DNA from: Wenyingzhuangia aestuarii
GTDB lineage: Bacteria; Bacteroidota; Bacteroidia; Flavobacteriales; Flavobacteriaceae
Reading direction: 5' to 3'
Assembly (NCBI RefSeq): GCF_011927765.1
Contig: NZ_JAATJG010000010.1
Span: 62,001 to 126,000, forward strand
Length of the DNA stretch: 64,000 nt
In this document: positions 62,461 through 64,000 of the stretch, piece after piece
Layout: every line of letters starts with the position of its first letter
How positions within the stretch are numbered: the stretch's first letter is position 1
Position numbers and translations under genes: made by a program
Notes under the pieces: generated by a model
The model's database searches: none
What the model was told of the DNA's origin: nothing
The model's input: the letters and a program-made list of their open reading frames with translations, nothing else

Positions 62461-63180
62461 TTAATACGTTCTGTATTGATTTTTTTTCCAAATAATGGCA
62501 ATAACTAGACCAATAATAGCTCCTCCTACATGGGCAAAATAAGCAGTGTTTACAGGGCTTAATAAAGGCTGACCTGTAATCCCCGAAAATAAATCTGCCA
62601 ACACAATAACAGGAATAAAATATTTAGCTGGAATAGGAACTGGTAAAAAGATTAAAAACATTTTAGAGTTTGGAAAATTCCAACCAAAAGCTGCTAATAA
62701 ACCAAAAATGGCTCCAGAAGCTCCTAACAATCTCATATTGTAAATTCCGTTTGCCGTTTGCAAATGTTCATCGGCATAAACTTTGGTCATGCTAAACAAA
62801 TCGTAAATTTCTTGTTTGCTTGCTCCCATAGTTTGCAACGTACTTATGGCATTGTTAAATTCCAATTGTCTTTCAAACAAATAAATTAAACTGGCTCCAA
62901 TACCTGCAGAAAAATAGAAAAACAAAAATTTGTTTCTTCCGTAGAGTTGCACCAACGGAGTACCAAAAAAGTAAAGCCCTAACATGTTAAAAAAGATATG
63001 ACCTATATCTGCATGCATAAAAATTCCGGTCACCAATTGCCAATATCTAAAGTTTGGATTTTCAAAATAATGCAGATTAAACAATTCGTTTAAATCTACA
63101 TTTTGAATTCCCATTTTAGCCACAAAAAACAATACGTTTATAATGATGATGTGCTTTATAATGTCTGGAATTTTATTCAT
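62461..63180 (-). CDS. rhomboid family intramembrane serine protease (second copy)
   Basis: This 239-residue protein has six membrane helices. The Ser motif is GASGAIFGLLAAF (GxSG) and the His motif is YFAHVGGAIIGLVIAIIW. HADIGHIFFNMLGLYFFG precedes the Ser helix, as usual. The gene is 5 bp downstream of mutL on the same strand and directly before a second rhomboid gene. The two rhomboids differ in length and sequence, so they are not recent duplicates. Confidence 0.92.
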   Translation of the reverse strand: MNKIPDIIKHIIIINVLFFVAKMGIQNVDLNELFNLHYFENPNFRYWQLVTGIFMHADIGHIFFNMLGLYFFGTPLVQLYGRNKFLFFYFSAGIGASLIYLFERQLEFNNAISTLQTMGASKQEIYDLFSMTKVYADEHLQTANGIYNMRLLGASGAIFGLLAAFGWNFPNSKMFLIFLPVPIPAKYFIPVIVLADLFSGITGQPLLSPVNTAYFAHVGGAIIGLVIAIIWKKNQYRTY

Positions 63181-63185
63181 AGTTC

Positions 63186-64000
63186 TTAATCTAAATTAAA
63201 AATAACATCTAGTTTTTTGTTGGTAATACTAGTGTATACTTTTTTTCTAAAAGGGGAGATGTTTGCTTCTTTACAAGCAAACAAATCGTTAATTAATACT
63301 TCTTGTTCGGGTTCAGAAAGTTTAGTTCCTGTTTTTATAGCCAAGGTTTTTGCCAATGATTTTGCAATCATGTCTAATTGGCTAAAACTGTTTTCCTGAA
63401 TGTCTTCTTGAAAATCTTCTATCAATTGTTCAAAAACCATGCTAATCTGACTTTCACTAATAGTTGTTGGAATTCCTGTCACAATTACATTGTCTTTGGT
63501 AATTTCATCAAACATAAAACCTGTGCTTTCCAATTCCATTTTAATGTTTTTTAAAACGTGAATTTCTTGCTGACTATAGTTAATGCTTATAGGAAACAGG
63601 AGTTGCTGACTAGAAGCTTCTTTAACTGTTATGTTTTCTAAAAAGTTTTCGTACAACACTCTTTGATGTGCCAAATGTTGGTGGACTAAAAACGTACCGG
63701 TGTTTAAATTGCATAAAATATACTTGTTCTGAATTTGAAACGTATCTTTAATGAGTTTAGTCTCTTTGGTCTCGAATAATTGTGGGGTTAATTTTTCCTT
63801 ATCCACCTCTGTATTGGCAATAGATTCTATACCATTGTACAACACTTCCCAATCACTTTTCTTTTTGGTTTGAGAAAATCCGCTAGTAAAACTATTAGAA
63901 GGTGATGATGTGCTTCTAGTGGTTTTAGGTTGATCGGTTTCAAAAGGATTAAAATTGGTTTCTGTTTTAAAAGGATTAAAATTAGGGTCTACTTCTATTT
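63186..64000 (-). CDS. mutL: DNA mismatch repair protein MutL, C-terminal part (5' part outside window)
   Basis: The frame is open from the right edge to the stop at 63186 (about 271 codons). It contains a linker with a repeated NFNPF(K/E)TE unit and the MutL C-terminal dimerisation/endonuclease domain (LFETKETKLIKDTFQIQNKYIL...KSLAKTLAIKTGTKLSEPEQEVLIND). The site that is DQHAxxExxxxE in MutL endonucleases reads HQHLAHQRVLYE, so D is replaced by H and the first E by Q. The N-terminal ATPase domain lies beyond the window. Confidence 0.92.
   Translation of the reverse strand, partial: IEVDPNFNPFKTETNFNPFETDQPKTTRSTSSPSNSFTSGFSQTKKKSDWEVLYNGIESIANTEVDKEKLTPQLFETKETKLIKDTFQIQNKYILCNLNTGTFLVHQHLAHQRVLYENFLENITVKEASSQQLLFPISINYSQQEIHVLKNIKMELESTGFMFDEITKDNVIVTGIPTTISESQISMVFEQLIEDFQEDIQENSFSQLDMIAKSLAKTLAIKTGTKLSEPEQEVLINDLFACKEANISPFRKKVYTSITNKKLDVIFNLD

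Overview
The window is AT-rich chromosomal DNA from a member of the Bacteroidota, most likely a marine Flavobacteriaceae. The evidence is the set of C-terminal type IX secretion sorting domains, the many SPII lipoproteins, TonB-dependent receptors with carboxypeptidase-like N-terminal domains, a FecI/FecR/STN-receptor signalling set, MK-type HemG, a long Bacteroidota-type SecA, and several promoters of the Bacteroidota form (TTG/TTTG at -33 and TAnnTTTG at -7). I see no rRNA, tRNA, CRISPR array, insertion sequence or prophage. Both window edges cut a gene: a Wzc-like polysaccharide chain-length protein on the left and mutL on the right.

Layout. 1-2406 (minus): capsule/EPS export pair (Wzc-like, Wza-like). 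2503-7576 (plus): methyltransferase, cobalamin adenosyltransferase, DUF2795 protein and secA. 7655-11730: lipoprotein, a decayed glycosyltransferase fragment, trmL, DUF1304 protein, and a coupled glycosyltransferase/metallophosphoesterase pair. 11947-15786 (plus): DUF4954 beta-helix protein and glmS. 15851-22421: mostly minus-strand housekeeping (FMN glutamate-synthase-like protein, miaA, ion channel, DnaQ/GIY-YIG protein, MFS exporter, YggS). 22627-27227: GH16 glycanase, serA, serC, LuxC-like reductase and a divergent ferredoxin.

27520-38520 is an envelope region. It holds a T9SS-secreted PI-PLC-like protein, then two tandem copies of a two-gene module (collagen-like DUF839/PhoX-like lipoprotein plus large di-heme cytochrome c peroxidase lipoprotein), then a T9SS-secreted BspA-type leucine-rich-repeat protein. 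Each module copy carries a strong hairpin at the junction of its two genes. 38833-43655 holds hemG, a TetR regulator with two matching operator-like sites, two small membrane proteins, and cydA/cydB with a third small membrane ORF.

43812-51929 is the most coherent accessory system: a LacI regulator, a perfect 16-bp operator palindrome, a TonB-dependent receptor without SusD, a GH63-type mannosylglycerate/glucosylglycerate hydrolase, an SLC5/SSS sodium symporter and a glycerate kinase. Read together, these would import a glycosyl-glycerate compatible solute (for example red-algal digeneaside or cyanobacterial glucosylglycerate), split it into hexose and glycerate, and phosphorylate the glycerate into glycolysis.

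51952-58597 contains a His/Tyr-rich secreted protein, a metzincin-like lipoprotein and a repeat lipoprotein on the minus strand, diverging from an ECF sigma factor, FecR anti-sigma factor and STN-containing TonB receptor. The right end (58718-64000) holds a DUF2461 protein, two small secreted proteins, an EEP-family hydrolase, two adjacent rhomboid proteases and the C-terminal part of mutL.
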